A stretch of 64,000 bases of DNA from Anastatus disparis (GCA_017163975.1 JAFFSR010000347.1:6128001-6192000), one strand, 5' to 3'. Numbered from the stretch's first letter, positions 34,761-44,921 are shown. Numbers and translations are program-made. Notes: generated by a model not told the origin, from the sequence alone.

Positions 34761-35124
34761 GGTTACCCGAGAGAGCTCTTACTGACGCTGACATCATAAA
34801 GTATGCGAGAATTTTAAAAATTCCAAACTTCCGAGGAGTATATATGCGAAATGCATTACCAAAGAGTGGTCCTCATTATCGTGAATCAGCCATCGTTAAT
34901 CTCGATGACGCAGATGGACCAAGAACTCATTGGGTAGCTTATCGAAAACGAGGAATAGCGTAGTCTACTTTGATAGTTTTGGAGATCTTCAGCCGCCTTT
35001 AGATTTAATGTTGTACTTGAGTATCGATGAAATCAAGTACAACCCTCAAAGATATCAAGACTTCAATACATTTAACTGCGGTCATCTTTGTCTAAAATTC
35101 TTAAGCATAGCTCTTAGTATATAA
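34749..35124 (+). pseudogene. Polinton B adenain-like cysteine protease
   Basis: Frame 2 from ~34767 reads LPERALTDADIIKYARIL, NFRGVYMRNALP, then THWVAYRKRG with the catalytic His. The frame closes at ~34961, and the continuation (34946 on) in another frame gives VVYFDSFG with the acidic residue and FNTFNCGHLCLKFL with the nucleophile Cys, ending 35124. So His, Asp and Cys of the adenovirus-type triad are all still visible but separated by a one-base frameshift. Intact relatives cleave capsid precursors. It has no separate promoter; it follows the A13 run and was probably translated with the upstream gene. Confidence 0.8.
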
Positions 35125-35171
35125 AGACATCGGTGTGTGAATATTAACTTATTATAAGTTTAACAGTCATC

Positions 35172-35857
35172 ATGGAAGAATCGTTGACGTTAAGTCTTTC
35201 GGATACATCATCCGTACTTGAGGTGCAATATTTTCCACCTATTGAACTTTCTCCCAATAAAAATTATGTTCTTGGTTTAGTTACTTCCATGACCTTCAAT
35301 TCAACACCTAATATTGATGAGGGTAGCAATCTATTCCATGTTGGTAAAGAAGAAATTATTTTACCAATAGGTAGTTACGAGATCGAGGACATAGAGAATT
35401 ATCTTAGCGAGACGCTCGTGAGCAAAAATATCTCAATCAATATAAAACGTAACAATAATACTCTTCGCAACGAAATCAAATGCAATCGTCCTATTGATTT
35501 TCGATTAAAAAATTCCATAGGACCTCTATTAGGATTCGCTAAACGTCTTCTGGAAGCAGACGTCACTCACAGTTCAGATTTACCAGTAGCCATCTTGAAG
35601 GTCAATGCTCTACGAATAGAGTGTGACATCACCTGCGGTGGATATATAAAGGGTCAGCGAGTGCACACGATACACGAGTTCTTCCCAGCAGTATTAAAGG
35701 ATATTAGATCATCGAAATTCCTTCACCGGTCATTTACCTTCCGATCGTCGTCAAGAGCATAGATCACATTCAAGTGCGCATAGTCGATCAAGACGGACAA
35801 CTTGTTAATTTTCGAGGAGAAATTATTAGCATTAGATTACATCTTAAACAAGCGTAA
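35172..35857 (+). pseudogene. Polinton B penton-like minor capsid protein
   Basis: Open from ATG 35172 (MEESLTLSLSDTSSVLEVQY) through LSPNKNYVLGLVTSMTFNS, GSYEIEDIENYL and LLGFAKRL. A frameshift near 35720 moves the C-terminal beta strands to another frame (VKSIDHIQVRIVDQDG, FRGEIISIRLHLK) ending at TAA 35855-35857. Strand-rich pattern and position between protease and major capsid match single-jelly-roll penton proteins of Polintons. TATATAAAG at ~35119 is the likely TATA box. Its Polinton A counterpart is 44924-45687. Confidence 0.75.
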
Positions 35858-35888
35858 TGGGAATTGTATTTAATTCTAAATTTGGAAA

Positions 35889-35931
35889 AGGCTATAAAAG
35901 CAGATTAAGATGGAGACCGAGCATCAGTCAG
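35889..35931 (+). promoter_or_regulatory. Core promoter of the Polinton B major capsid gene
   Basis: GGCTATAAAAGCAG (35890-35903) followed 30 bp later by CATCAGTCA (35922-35930), an arthropod initiator. The leader to ATG 36046 has a TTTGTTGTTTACAG end that could be a 3' splice site. Confidence 0.7.
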
Positions 35932-36045
35932 CCAAGAGCAGACGAAGCGTTAACACGGCAAAACATACAGTTTCTAAGGAGTCTCGGCCTCCGTGTCGTC
36001 CCTGGTGGAAAATAACTTGTTTATTCTTTTGTTGTTTACAGAAAA

Positions 36046-37283
36046 ATGGAAGAAATACTAAGCATAAAGCCAGCTGTAAAGTATGACGAATCAATTGAAC
36101 ATTACGAGATACATGCTCATCAACCATACTCAGTATCCAACTTCAACAACAGCGATGAGATCCGTATAGCCATTCAACATCAAGATTTGTGTCTTTTACC
36201 ATCACGCAGTTCGCTACATATTTGTGGCAGACTAGTGAAAGCCGATGGAACTGCTGTAACTAATACTAAATTAGTCAACAACACCATCTGCCATATGTTT
36301 GAGGAAATACGTTATGAGATCAATGCAGTAGAAATCGATAAGTGTAAGAATGTAGGTTTGACTACTCTAATGAAAGGTTGGGTCTCGCTCAATTCCAGTC
36401 AAAATTTGATTATTGAGAACGCAGGATGGCTTGATGTCGAAGAAACGCAGCAGTTGACTAACAATGCAGGTTATTTTGATGTATCGATTCCTCTCGCTAT
36501 GATTCTCGGTTTTGCAGAAGATTATCGTAAAATCGTAATCAATGTGAAACACGAGCTCATTCTCACAAGATCGAGAAATGATTTGAACGCTGTCATACAA
36601 ACAGCACCAGACCCTGCTCATCCTAACGCGTTTGAGAATTTTAAGATTGAATTGAATAGAATAGAGTGGCTTATGCCTTACGTAGTAGTATCAAGCTCGT
36701 ACAAGATTCAACTATTAAATCATGTTGAAAAGGATAAACCAATCGATATGAGTTTTCGTAGTTGGGAGTTATACGAGTATCCGCTACTTCCCACAACATC
36801 TATGCATGTTTGGACCGTCAAAACTTCCAATCAGCTGGAAAAGCCACGATTCGTAATACTAGGTTTTCAAACGAATCGAAAAAGTCAGAGAACTATCAAC
36901 GCGAGTCGCTTTGATCATTTCAATATCAGTAATATAAAGCTGTTTCTCAATTCTCAATACTATCCGTATGGAAATCTTAATTTAGATATCCCTCATAATC
37001 AATACGCAATACTATACGATATGTACGCTAACTTTCAAAGTGCTTACTATTTTAAAGATATTGAGCCTACGCTAAAAAACAACATTACATCACGTACTTA
37101 CCTTCAATCGTGATCGATTGTTCTAAACAAAACGAATCGTTAAAGAGTGCCCCTGTGGATGTTTGACTGGAATTCGAATCGAGAGGTAACTTTCCAGCAG
37201 GAACTTCTGCTTACTGCTTAATCTTACACGATCGTGTTATTCAGTATAGTGCTGCGAGCGGTAACGTACGAAAACTTGTGTGA
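36046..37283 (+). pseudogene. Polinton B major capsid protein (double jelly-roll type)
   Basis: Open from ATG 36046 for 355 codons: SIEHYEIHAHQPYSVSNF near the start, SRSSLHICGRLVKADG, a GWLDVEETQQLTN loop, ILTRSRNDLNAV, WELYEYPLLP and YPYGNLNLDIPHNQYAILYD. A frame change near 37100 and a TGA at 37164-37166 (where Arg would fit) then interrupt the last ~60 residues, which end at 37281-37283. Length (~410 residues when counted across breaks) and strand pattern agree with Polinton capsid proteins. Its relation to the Polinton A capsid at ~46212 is distant. It has its own TATA/TCAGT promoter. Confidence 0.8.
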
Positions 37284-37290
37284 GGGAATC

Positions 37291-37314
37291 AATATAAAAA
37301 GCTGACTCGTCAGT
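37291..37314 (+). promoter_or_regulatory. Core promoter of the exonuclease-fold-like gene (Polinton B)
   Basis: AATATAAAAAGC at 37291-37302 and TCAGTAAGAG from 37310. ATG follows at 37333. Confidence 0.6.
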
Positions 37315-37332
37315 AAGAGTCTCTCGTTCAGG

Positions 37333-37824
37333 ATGGAGTACTTGGTAGATATGCAAGGCTTCAAACAGCCAGGTAATGATTACATCCTCAAAGAATTGGC
37401 TATAGTTCCTCTCAAAGATGATTCTGACCCTATTGTACTCTTATTTGAGAAGCCTTATCCATGGCGTCGACTATCGGATAAATATAAGAGAGAAAACATA
37501 TGGTTAGAAGAACATTACCATGGACTATCTTGGGATTCAGGAAATATTCCATACACAGATGTAGTAAAATTACTCAGAGAGGCATTACGCGATGCTAGTA
37601 AAGTCTTGGTTATGGGTTCCATCAAGAAAGCATGGTTAGAACGCTTCAAGTTCAAAGTTCATGATGTAGCAGAAATGGGTTTTCCCCCGCTAGACAAGAC
37701 CAAACTTGTCACAGTTTGCCCGCATCATAATGGAGCATACAGAGCTAGTTGTGCCCTTCACAACGTAAGACTCATAAAAAAATTTCTCACTGAGAGTATT
37801 TCCGAGAAAATGGAGTGTGACTAA
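37333..37824 (+). CDS. Exonuclease-fold-like protein (Polinton B copy)
   Basis: Intact, 163 codons. It opens with a strand ending in Asp (MEYLVDMQGFKQ), has IWLEEHYHGLSWDSGNIPY in the middle, a KVLVMGSIKKAWLERF strand-helix unit (residues ~96-111) and a terminal CPHHNGAYRASCALHNVRLI block with Cys and His that may bind zinc. The layout (strand with Asp, HHG-W, alpha/beta units) suggests a degenerate DEDD/RNase H-fold nuclease, but only one clear acidic motif is visible, so activity is uncertain. Polinton A has a paralogue at 47666. The gene has its own TATA/TCAGT promoter. Confidence 0.7.
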   Translation: MEYLVDMQGFKQPGNDYILKELAIVPLKDDSDPIVLLFEKPYPWRRLSDKYKRENIWLEEHYHGLSWDSGNIPYTDVVKLLREALRDASKVLVMGSIKKAWLERFKFKVHDVAEMGFPPLDKTKLVTVCPHHNGAYRASCALHNVRLIKKFLTESISEKMECD

Positions 37825-37866
37825 CTATAAATAGCAGGTGCTTTCCGATTTCACATTCATTCCAAA
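37825..37866 (+). promoter_or_regulatory. TATA box of the last Polinton B gene
   Basis: CTATAAATAGCAGG at 37825-37838, 42 bp before ATG 37867 and overlapping the downstream flank of the previous stop codon. Confidence 0.6.
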
Positions 37867-38079
37867 ATGGGACAAGCTTCAACAAGCATGGGAGGAGGCA
37901 ACTCCTCAAACTCCTCAGATCAAAATTGTTCAGAGTATACACCCCTTCTTCGTTACAGACGAAAGGAAGATGTAAACTGGAAAGAATATGTATATGAAAA
38001 ATATTCTAGTATGAATCATCCAAAACTCCCTCATCGAATATTAAATTTAAAAAATTATAATGTAAGAATTATAATATGA
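37867..38079 (+). CDS. Small MG-starting protein, possible N-myristoylated protein
   Basis: 70 codons from MGQASTSMGGGNSS. Gly at position 2 with Ser at 6 fits an N-myristoylation signal, followed by a Ser/Asn-rich stretch, YTPLLRYRRKEDVNWKEY and a Lys/Asn-rich tail that ends 8 bp before the right TIR of Polinton B. A dedicated TATA box precedes it. No homologue is recognised. The Lys/Asn-rich last ~15 codons look like drift into AT-rich DNA, so the original stop may have been lost. Confidence 0.55.
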   Translation: MGQASTSMGGGNSSNSSDQNCSEYTPLLRYRRKEDVNWKEYVYEKYSSMNHPKLPHRILNLKNYNVRIII

Positions 38080-38087
38080 ATTATATT

Positions 38088-38330
38088 TAAAATAGTAGAT
38101 AGGCCCGTATCGCATACCGCTGCGGGCTTTTTCATAAAAATTATAATATAAAAATTATAATATAAATTATTATATTCAAAATATTAGATATGCCGCTATG
38201 GCATAGCGCTCATACCCGCGTAAGTCAGAAATTCCGGGCTTTCAGAAAACCCTATAGCATTACTGGATCTGTGATCCAGAACAGACATAGCATTTCTGGA
38301 TCTGTGATCCAGAAGAGACATAGCTTATCT
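38088..38330. repeat. Right TIR of Polinton B
   Basis: Inverted copy of 27680-27954 with two instead of three CTGGATC-TGT-GATCCAG units. The terminus reads ...GACATAGCTTATCT. Confidence 0.9.
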
Positions 38331-38375
38331 ACTCAAGTATAACTCAATTGTATTTCTTTGTTCATTATCAGATAC

Positions 38376-38427
38376 TTTATTCTATTTTTAACCGACTTCA
38401 AAAAGGAGGAGGTTCTCAATTCGACTG

Positions 38428-38462
<35 letters not shown>

Positions 38463-38626
38463 CTGTTACCTCATAACTCCGTCATTTCTTAACCGATTCG
38501 AAAAAACTTTTTCTTATCTGATAGAGAATGTCTTCAGGAAGGTCCCATACGTGTCCTATAATTATTGGGCCAATATTCGGTTTGTATGACCCAATTATCA
38601 AATTAAGAAAACTGGGAGTTTTGTTT

Positions 38627-38691
<65 letters not shown>

Positions 38692-39640
38692 TCTCCCTCT
38701 CTCCCTCTCTTACCTAAGCTTCAATATGTATACATGCACACACAACGACACTGTGCCGTTGGGCCTTCTCTCTTTCCTCCTATACATTGCTTGGTATAAT
38801 GTACTAATGCATGCGTTATGAATTGATAATGGAAGTTAGGCATAATTAGTGGGTCTACCTATATTTGCGCTTTTAGTAGGGGGATACACTAAAAAATTTT
38901 TTAACAAAAAACAAAACCAATTTCAAAAAAATGCACTAAACAGTTACAAAAAAAATTTTTTTTAACAAAAAACAAAACCGACTTAAAAAAAATGCACGCA
39001 AAAAGTTACAAATAATTTATAATTTTTAATAATTATACGCATAGTACGCATCTAACTCAACACATGTGTTGCAAACATATTATAGATTATCTAATTATTT
39101 GTAAACAGCACAAACAAATTATATTATTGTTTAATTCACGAAAAAATATTATTGAAGTCGGCGTCAAATTCTACATCTGTGCAGAACGATTCAACAACTT
39201 GACGCTGACTTCGAAAATATTTTTTCGTGAATTAAACAATAATATAATTTGTTTGTGCTGTTTACAAATAATTAGATAATCTATAATATGTTTGCAACAC
39301 ATGTGTTGAGTTAGATGCGTACTATGCGTATAATTATTAAAAATTATAAATTATTTGTAACTTTTTAGTGCATTTTTTTGAAGTCGGTTTTGTTTTTTGT
39401 TAAAAAAAATTTTTTTTCAAAAATAACGTTCACATTCATTGTTCAAAAATAACGTTTACATTTATTGTTAAAAAATAACGTTTACATTCATTGAGGAATT
39501 AGACGCCGACTTCTAAAATTGTATTTTACCAATTATTTGTATGATTTCTAAAGTTAATAAATTATTTGTTACTTTTCAGTGCATTTTTTGAAGTCGGTTT
39601 TTTTTTTGTTAAAAATTTTTTATTAATTCACAACAAAGAA
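38376..39640. repeat. R-family repeat, continuous copy
   Basis: It starts TAACCGACTTCAAAAAGGAG, has a T24-like run, the CT microsatellite at ~38625-38710, CTTACCTAAGCTTCAATA and GACACTGTGCCGTTG blocks, then a near-perfect palindrome 38905-39420 centred at ~39190, and further GAAGTCGGTTTT units to ~39610. The left part (160-435) and right part (51217-51610) at the window edges are the two halves of another copy. A fragment lies at 58080-58200. No coding domain seen; class unknown. Confidence 0.75.
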
Positions 39641-41847
39641 ACTTCTTTTAGAGACTCGAATTGTTATTTAATTTTTTCTAAAGTTATGATAATATTTTTT
39701 TTTTAATTATAAAATTTATCAAAAATCATTAAATTTGTTTTAGAAAAAAATAATTTTAAAATATTTTTGTCTATACAACACGAAAATTAAGATCGAACAT
39801 CTCGAAAAAAATGCATAAATAACTAATTGGTTTAACAGTTATAAAAAAATTACAATGATTAAAAAATTAAGTATAGAACATATTTTTGTATGTTAAGTTT
39901 TGACCACGTGTCAAAATTATAAAATATTATGAGGTTGGTAAATGTAATAAAAAGTTCTGTTAAAATAAATCAGTTTAATTAATGAATATTATTTTATCCA
40001 GTAACGGAATAAGCTCCACTAATATTTGGCTAAACAAGTTGGCTCTCACATTAATATACTTCAGTATTCATAATTTCTTCAATAGATTATCATGACATAA
40101 TGATCTTTAATCTTAGCTTTAAATTTAAAATTGATAAATTGAATAAATTAATATTTTATATTTTGAGTAATTAGATGATTTTATTTATTAGAATTCGCTA
40201 TAATACTTTGTCGTGAATATGGAATTTAACGTTATTTCTAAATAAGGAACTCGGATACCCACGTACTTGTGATATAAAAAGTATAATGAACTGAAACATG
40301 GTAACCCTGTAGAGATCGACCTTGCATCTAATATGAAAAATTTTGTAACAAAAAAAAAAAAAAAAACTTGCGTTGCATTAAAAAAGCGTCGTTATATTGT
40401 AAAGTAGCGTGCTCGCGTTTTAGGGTTTAGAGGACATGCTGTACGAAGCCAATTTTTTATTGATTTTATTGTTTTATTCACTATAGATCTTGAATAGATT
40501 CTAATCACTATCGACACCCCATCCCCCGACTTTAGCGAGGACGAGTACACTATGATACAAAAAGAGTGAGAACTTTCTCGCTCTTGCTACTGCTGAGTCG
40601 TAGACCAAGCGACTCCGAATATATGAATGATTTAAATATTAATTACATTTTCTTTAGAGTGAATTCTCAACCCTGATACTTTCTCATAAAGAATAAAAAA
40701 AGATAAAAAAGGAGCATGCCGGATTATGATTTGAGGTTATATTGAATCTTTAACATCATTTTTATATAAAAGAATCTTGAAATTATATTCTAAATAATGA
40801 AATATTTACAATGAAAATCTAATACTAAATCTTCACAAAGTATTGTGATTCTTTTCTCGATTTAAACGAGATAATACGCTCGCAAAGTAATTACAACCAA
40901 TTAGCGTGAAAGAGAGAGATAGAGATTACTTTACTGTGACTTGCACCGCGTTTTACAATGTAATTCTTTTTAGAGAAACTTACGCTACCGAGATTGACGA
41001 GGCAGGCCCACCTCCCGCAGATCTTTCTCTGCAACTTCCTGGCCTTATGGTATGAGCTCGGGATGAGACTCCGAACACGTGGCAACGTGAAAAGACTTTC
41101 CTTGGCGCGTTGGACCTCAAGCTGGAGACGAATATACAAGCGACTAGCTTGGCTGGCAGTCAGGCGACGAGGGGGCGAGCTTCGCGCTGCGTTTGCTGTG
41201 CGAGGTTCTCTATGCCATCCCTACCTACTTTCCGATCATTAGATTGTTCTTTCTAACTTGATGCCTACTTAGTTATCTCTCTTTCTCGCGCTTTCGCGAA
41301 TACATATCTTTCGTTTTTTATTTGCACGTGCGAACACCGCCTCCTAGTGCTATTTAATCTTACCTAAATTGAAATAGTAACCATGCTTCGGTACATGGTT
41401 ACAATATATCTGAAAAATTTTCGTTACCTTTTGGTTACAAAAAGAATTCAATAAAATAAATTAAATTGAAAAATAGTTTTATCTTGATTTTATCCCCCTG
41501 TTCCTATTCCTACAGCTATTGATTAAAAAATTAACATTAACCTCTTATACAGAAAAGTACCAATTGACCGATTACGACTTATTTATGTTTGGTACGTAAA
41601 ATCAACTTATAATATAGCTCTTGTCTTGGTATATGTTAATAAGCTAATTACGAGACATGTGCGAAAATTAGCTAATATTCGCGTGTGTCTCGACCGCTGT
41701 AATAAGTTAATTACGAGACGCGCGCGTGCTTAATTAGCTAATATTCGCGCATGTCTCGACCGCGCCGCGCCGCAGCCGCCGCCGACCACTCGCGTTAAAT
41801 ATATCAACCTTAGGTGTGAAGCAGACAGTATTAACGAAACTTGCAAG
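39641..41847. other. Gene-free stretch upstream of the Polinton A gene block
   Basis: No supported gene. Bases 40540-40640 and 40980-41330 are less AT-rich, but their open stretches lack any domain. Two ~65-bp direct repeats (TTAATTACGAGAC with GCTAATATTCGCG and TGTCTCGACCG) lie at ~41637-41766, followed by a GC-rich CGCCGCG patch and ATG 41848, so this is probably the promoter region of the gene block. Confidence 0.5.
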
Positions 41848-42510
41848 ATGGATACACGGTTTAAACATCCATTTACATGTATCGTCAGTGGACCTACGGG
41901 TTGTGGTAAAACAGTATTCGTTAAACGATTTCTCGCGAACCTATCAAATATTTGCGATGTAGCATTTGATAGGATTTTATTTTATTACACAGAGTGGCAA
42001 GAAACATACCAAAACGAATTAAAAACACCATCTCACCAACCCATAGAATTTCGCGAATGTTTGCCCCAACCCTCGGACTATTCTAACGACAATGAAAAAA
42101 AAAAATTAATAATTGTAGACGACTTGATGCGCGAATCTTCCAACAATATTATTCTGGATTTGTTTACAAAAGATAGTCATCATAAAAATATTAGCGCTAT
42201 TTTTATCACTCAAAATCTTTTTCACAAAGGTACTGGTCAAAGAGACATTTCATTAAATGCTAATTACATCGTTATTTTTAAAAATCCACGCGATCGAGCT
42301 CAAATTCAATATCTTGCACGACAAGTTTACCCTGAGGATCCGAAATTTTTGCAAGAAGCCTATTTAGATAGCACACATGTGCCACACGGCTATCTTTTCT
42401 TGGACTTGAAACAGAGTACAAAGGAAGAATACCGATTTTGCGCATGCATATTTCCGGACGATAAAACACAATACGCATACTTACCAAAGTATCATTCAAA
42501 ATTTCGCTAA
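41848..42510 (+). CDS. Polinton A packaging ATPase
   Basis: Intact, 220 codons. Walker A is GPTGCGKTVF at residues ~15-24 and Walker B is KLIIVDDLMRE at ~87-97; the SAIFITQNLFHKG Gln sensor and an IVIFKNPRDRAQIQYLARQV block follow. This is the A32/FtsK-HerA-type genome-packaging ATPase of Polintons. It opens the plus-strand gene block and is the best-preserved gene of Polinton A. It is very different in sequence from the Polinton B ATPase (33216), which argues that the two elements are separate families. Confidence 0.88.
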   Translation: MDTRFKHPFTCIVSGPTGCGKTVFVKRFLANLSNICDVAFDRILFYYTEWQETYQNELKTPSHQPIEFRECLPQPSDYSNDNEKKKLIIVDDLMRESSNNIILDLFTKDSHHKNISAIFITQNLFHKGTGQRDISLNANYIVIFKNPRDRAQIQYLARQVYPEDPKFLQEAYLDSTHVPHGYLFLDLKQSTKEEYRFCACIFPDDKTQYAYLPKYHSKFR

Positions 42511-42589
42511 GATCACAAATATAAAAAAGAAACTCTGAAAGAATTACCATCAGTACTGATATAGCTATCGCTGCGGTAACATCGAAGAA

Positions 42590-43049
42590 ACGTGGAAAGA
42601 AGAAGAAAATTAATCAGATCGGAGGTCAATGTAGCTGTTTACCGTCAAACTTCAGTAAAAAGTGTATCGCAATTTTAAACGCACTTAGTCATTCAGACAG
42701 TCATCAACGAGTGGCCTTACTTCGAACGTCTGATAAAAATTTAATCTAGTGTATATGTGAATGTGCCCTGAACGTGTTACACGGTACCGTAAAATTAAAA
42801 AATTCACAAAAAGAACGACTAAAAAAATACAAACACGTGTTGCGAAAACTAGTAACGAAAAAAGATAGGAAGAACAACGATTGTAAGACGAGGATTGTAA
42901 TACTAGTACTAATCGGCATCAGAAAAAACGTGTCATCATTCAAAACGGAGGAAGTTTTTTACCGGTGCTATTGGCTCCAATCATCGGCCTCTTGGTATCA
43001 AAAATTTTTTATTAAATTAACTTATAAACGTAATCAAGCGCATGCGTAA
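42590..43049 (+). pseudogene. Conserved basic protein of Polinton A, interrupted
   Basis: Traceable from a KKRGKKKKINQIGG patch near 42590, then HSDSHQRVALLRTSDKNL, a TAG at 42747-42749, then CICECALNVLHGTVKLKNSQ and KKYKHVLRKLVTKKDRK. The tail after ~42890 departs from the usual Gly/hydrophobic ending. Proteins with LCEC-NVL-G-V-L followed by a Lys/Arg-rich helix are common in arthropod elements of this type, lying between ATPase and integrase. Function unknown; size and basic/hydrophobic split would fit a minor virion protein. Confidence 0.6.
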
Positions 43050-43735
43050 AATGATCATAATACCCGAAGATGAATACAAAAGAAGTTTACGTTCAACGAA
43101 ACAAAAGCACGAGAATTCTGAAATAGAGCACACTGTCCAAACCAAGGGTGACAACTTGTCACGTTTAGATGCTGAGTTGCACGATATCCATTTTTCCGAA
43201 AGTATTACAGATGAACGCGAGAAGTATCAAAAATACATGCAAATCCTCCAAAAATATCTTTATTTCAAAAATGTAGAACGACACGAAAATGCAAACGATA
43301 AACATGACACAAGGAACATGAAGTCGAAGAGACGGAAGCAACGCTAGCAACGCCTCTAACGGATGAAATTATTCTCGAAAATGTTCCAAAGAGTTATAAA
43401 AGGGGTGCACGTCTGCTACTTAACCATTGGAAAAAAACGCTGTAGGAAACCTCATGAAGTGGGATAATACAGGACAAGTTACAGTAGAGGGCAGTGTTAT
43501 TCCAAATTCGAATATTATAGAATTAGTTAATGACATTGTACGAAGAAAAAAGACAGATTCCGTTCCTGGTCCTCCTGGTAGAACACAAATTACAAGATTT
43601 TTATCCTTATCAGAAACACTAGTAGAGCTCATTGGTAATACAGCAATATTACATTCCTATAAACTATTACATCCTAATAAACCATATAATAAAAATCGCA
43701 AGCAAAAAAATTCAACTGACTTAGAAGATTAGGAA
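43030..43735 (+). pseudogene. Conserved protein of unknown function upstream of integrase, Polinton A
   Basis: First frame 43042-43347: MIIIPEDEYKRSL start, then DREKYQKYMQILQKYL. Second frame ~43320-43446: EIILENVPKSYKRGARLLLN. Third frame 43427-43732: MKWDNTGQVTVEGSVIPNSN and IIELVNDIVRRK. Two frameshifts separate parts that are normally one acidic/basic protein in related elements. The middle block (P-SYKRGARLLLNHW, then W-N-G-V-VEG--IP-SN) could be a winged-helix-like DNA-binding region; that is inference. Confidence 0.6.
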
Positions 43736-43831
43736 AAAGAGTCACAGTCTCAATACGAATACAATACTACTAGAAATAAAAATAAAAAAGCTTCAACTAA
43801 GGAAAAGTGAAAAAGTTTTAGCTTCTAAAAA

Positions 43832-44921
43832 ATGTCTTTAAAAAACATATATTATGATACTTCACACGAGGCCGGCTATGCTGGTGCGCGTAATTTAATT
43901 CGTGTAAATGTTGCGCGAAACAAACGCGAAAAGACTAAAATTTACGAATGGTTGAGTAATCAAGATGTTTATACGTTGCACAAACCTATTCGTCGAAGAT
44001 TTCCAAGATTAAGATATAATGTAACAAATATTGACGATTGCTGGGAAATAGACTTATGCGATATGCAATCTTTCAAAGAATATAATGATGGATATTGTTG
44101 CTTACTTGTTGTTATAGATGTGCTTAGCAAGTATGCTTGGGTAGAAATTCTTCACGATAAAAGTGCAAGCAGTGTTGCCAACATTTTTGACAAAATTCTC
44201 GAGATCAAACGCTCGAGTTCCTATCTCTGTTCAATCGGACAAGGAAAAGGAATTTACAGGAACCAACTTTCAAGATTACTTGAAAAAGCGAGATATAAAA
44301 TTTCGTACAGTACGAAACCCTGATGTCAAGGCAGCTGTAGTGGAGCGCTTAAATCGCACACTCAAAGAACGTATGTTTCGATATTTTACGCATAAGAATA
44401 CTCATAGATACATAGATGTCATACAAAACATAGTGAAAGCATACAATCATACTTTACACAGTGGAATTAGAATGATACCAGCAGAAGTGACAATTTATAA
44501 CGCTTCTAAAGCAAGCATGAATTTAGAGAAAAGAGCTCTTAGTCAAAGAAAACCATCTCACGCGCCTATATACTCGGTGGGTTCCTATGTTCGCATCAGT
44601 CGTACAAAAGGCACCTTCGAGAAAGGATACGAGAAAAATTGCAGTGAAGAAATTTTTAAAATTTCTCGTATATCCAGACGGCAACAGCTTTACACGTGCG
44701 AGTTGTCAGATTTAAATGGAGAAAAAATTGATAGATTTTTCTATCCCGAAGAGTTGGTTAAAGTTGGAAAAAAATGTTTAGCTGAATCAGAAAAGTTCAA
44801 GATTGAGCGTGTAATACGTAGCCAAGGCCATGGTCGACATAAACAAGTACTCGTTAAATGGTATGGGTATCCTGAAAAATTCAAATCTTGGATAAATGCG
44901 AGTGAATTAATTCATCTTTAA
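43832..44921 (+). pseudogene. Polinton A integrase (rve) with chromodomain
   Basis: Open from MSLKNIYYDTSHEAGYAG at 43832; a short N-terminal region, then NIDDCWEIDLCDM with the first Asp and LLVVIDVLSKYAWVEIL. A frameshift near 44200 moves the rest to another frame: SVQSDKEKEFTG with the second Asp, AAVVERLNRTLKERMF with the Glu, then SVGSYVRISRTKGTFEKGY (SH3-like) and a chromodomain IERVIRSQG...VLVKWYGYPEKFKSWI ending 44921. All three catalytic acids are visible. About 360 residues across the break. The next gene starts 3 bp later, so the block is tight. Confidence 0.88.

Larger units (their letters stand above)
27680..38330. mobile_element. Polinton B, 10.65 kb, nested in Polinton A
   Basis: Inverted repeats 27680-27954 and 38088-38330 (AGATAAGCTATGTCTCTTCT at both outer ends) enclose an independent set of Polinton genes: polymerase B fragments, integrase, ATPase, PLA2-type minor capsid, adenain-like protease, penton, major capsid. 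I find no clean 6-bp target duplication (GTAAAT versus ACTCAA next to the TIRs), so the outermost bases may be eroded. Genes left of ~33.95 kb point mostly left, those right of it point right. Every long gene except the ATPase and the exonuclease-fold-like protein is broken, and the polymerase gene is rearranged. Confidence 0.85.

Noticed and set aside
27676..38336. A 6-bp target duplication for Polinton B
   Set aside because: Sequences next to the TIRs (GTAAAT and ACTCAA) do not match, and shifting the boundary gives no exact pair.
40891..41242. Overlapping 82-codon frames on both strands
   Set aside because: Mutually antisense, no domain, no promoter motif; CpG-rich patch explains openness.
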